DNA of 8,007 bases from Methylothermaceae bacterium (lineage in GTDB: Bacteria; Pseudomonadota; Gammaproteobacteria; Methylococcales; Methylothermaceae), in the NCBI GenBank assembly GCA_027024125.1, contig JALVSV010000534.1:1-8007 (forward strand), read 5' to 3'. The notes beneath the pieces were generated by a model. That model had not been told where the DNA came from and did no database searches. It saw nothing but the letters and a program-made list of their open reading frames with translations. Positions 7,371 to 8,007 of this stretch are shown here, one piece after another (within the stretch, counting starts at the first letter, position 1; every line of letters begins with the position of its first letter). Position numbers and translations under genes: made by a program.

Positions 7371-7757
7371 ATGGCGACGCCGAGTCGTACACGTAAACGG
7401 ATCCGGAGAGAAATCTCCGATGGAATAGCGCACATACATGCTTCCTTCAACAATACCATCATCACCATCACGGATCGCAAGGGTAATGCCTTGGCATGGG
7501 CATCTGCCGGCGGATCCGGGTTTCGGGGTTCGCGCAAGAGCACCCCATTCGCGGCCCAGGTGGCAGCCGAAAAGGCAGGCAACGTAGTCAAGGAATACGG
7601 TATGCGCAACCTGGATGTTCAAGTGAAAGGGCCAGGTCCGGGACGTGAATCTGCGGTTCGGGCGTTGCATAATCTCGGTTTCAGAATCGTGCAAATATCC
7701 GATGTCACGCCGATCCCCCATAACGGGTGTCGCCCGCCAAAGAAACGCCGCGTTTAA
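7371..7757 (+). CDS. rpsK: 30S ribosomal protein S11
   Basis: S11 binds the 30S platform near the E site and the anti-Shine-Dalgarno end of 16S rRNA, with S7 and S18 as neighbours. The product has 128 residues against 129 in E. coli. It shows [20 protein letters not shown] (residues about 15-34), [20 protein letters not shown] (about 47-66), [15 protein letters not shown] and the invariant end [18 protein letters not shown]. The Asn118-Gly119 pair matches the E. coli Asn119-Gly120 site that is found as isoaspartate in the native ribosome. AGAGGT at 7359-7364, six bases before the ATG, supports the start. It follows rpsM after 29 bases. Confidence 0.98.
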   Translation: MATPSRTRKRIRREISDGIAHIHASFNNTIITITDRKGNALAWASAGGSGFRGSRKSTPFAAQVAAEKAGNVVKEYGMRNLDVQVKGPGPGRESAVRALHNLGFRIVQISDVTPIPHNGCRPPKKRRV

Positions 7758-7765
7758 AGGAGGAG
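7757..7765 (+). promoter_or_regulatory. very strong ribosome binding site of rpsD
   Basis: AAGGAGGAG overlaps the last base of the rpsK stop and lies eight bases before the rpsD ATG. It is the strongest match to the 16S rRNA 3' end in the window. Strong initiation at rpsD is of interest because S4 is the alpha-operon repressor in E. coli. Confidence 0.8.
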
Positions 7766-7773
7766 AAATACAG

Positions 7774-8007
7774 ATGGCAAGATATCTGGGACCCCGTTGT
7801 AAACTGGCACGTCGAGAAGGGACTGACCTGTTCCTTAAAAGTCGTGGCAAGTCATTGGAAGGCAAATGCAAACTCGACCAACCGCCAGGTCAACATGGCC
7901 AGCGTCGAAGGGCGCGTTTGTCCAACTACGCCATGCAGCTGCGTGAGAAGCAGAAAATCAAACGGATCTATCAGGTACTGGAAAGACAGTTCCGCAACTA
8001 TTACAAG
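7774..8007 (+). CDS. rpsD: 30S ribosomal protein S4 (3' end outside window)
   Basis: S4 is a primary 16S rRNA binder that starts assembly of the 5' domain, lies at the mRNA entry channel with S3 and S5, and represses the alpha operon in E. coli. The first 78 codons are visible and the frame is open to the window edge. It shows [40 protein letters not shown], then [20 protein letters not shown] and [18 protein letters not shown], which match the N-terminal domain of the E. coli protein closely. Of the four zinc cysteines known in the Thermus form (9, 12, 26, 31), Cys9 is present, 12 is Ala, 26 is Lys, and a Cys stands at 32, so the zinc site is incomplete. The S4 RNA-binding domain lies beyond the window. 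rpoA would be expected next. Confidence 0.98.
   Translation, partial: MARYLGPRCKLARREGTDLFLKSRGKSLEGKCKLDQPPGQHGQRRRARLSNYAMQLREKQKIKRIYQVLERQFRNYYK

Noticed and set aside
7443..7475. CATCATCACCATCAC-like run inside rpsK
   Set aside because: It encodes the conserved NNTIITIT segment of S11, so it is coding sequence and not a repeat or tag.
7350..7871. Long minus-strand open frame (173 codons) opposite rpsK and the start of rpsD
   Set aside because: It lies wholly antisense to two highly conserved genes, has no recognisable protein features, and looks like a by-product of coding constraint on the other strand.

Overview
The window is a compact, all plus-strand stretch of the bacterial S10-spc-alpha ribosomal protein supercluster. 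It runs without interruption from the middle of rpsC (S3) to the first third of rpsD (S4). The proteins resemble Escherichia coli orthologues closely in length and motifs. They have the E. coli gene order, the long zinc-free type of S14, and a secY-rpmJ junction ahead of rpsM. This points to a gammaproteobacterium of moderate G+C content. I cannot name a genus. Codons such as AGG, AGA, ATA, CTA and CGA appear in these normally highly expressed genes, which hints at weak codon optimisation and perhaps slow growth (inference).

Layout: (1) end of the S10 part: rpsC (partial), rplP, rpmC, rpsQ. (2) the spc part: rplN, rplX, rplE, rpsN, rpsH, rplF, rplR, rpsE, rpmD, rplO, secY, rpmJ. (3) start of the alpha part: rpsM, rpsK, rpsD (partial). 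There are 19 protein genes in all. No tRNA, rRNA, mobile element, CRISPR array, large repeat or convincing terminator was seen. No non-coding gap exceeds 36 bases, and four junctions overlap or nearly overlap (rplP/rpmC, rpmC/rpsQ, rpmD/rplO, rplO/secY), so translational coupling along one long message is likely.

The genes work together to build the ribosome. The 30S set (S3, S17, S14, S8, S5, S13, S11, S4) includes primary 16S rRNA binders and the mRNA-entry proteins. The 50S set (L16, L29, L14, L24, L5, L6, L18, L30, L15, L36) includes the 5S rRNA binders L5 and L18. SecY is the one membrane protein and forms the channel into which ribosomes feed exported proteins.

I found no previously undescribed system. 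The points worth a second look concern regulation. The junctions where E. coli carries the spc promoter and the alpha leader with its S4-binding pseudoknot are only 22 and 36 bases here. The S8 repressor site near the rplE start is not obvious either. Smaller points are a partly eroded zinc-cysteine set in S4, a short S3 tail and a GTG-started secY overlapping rplO.
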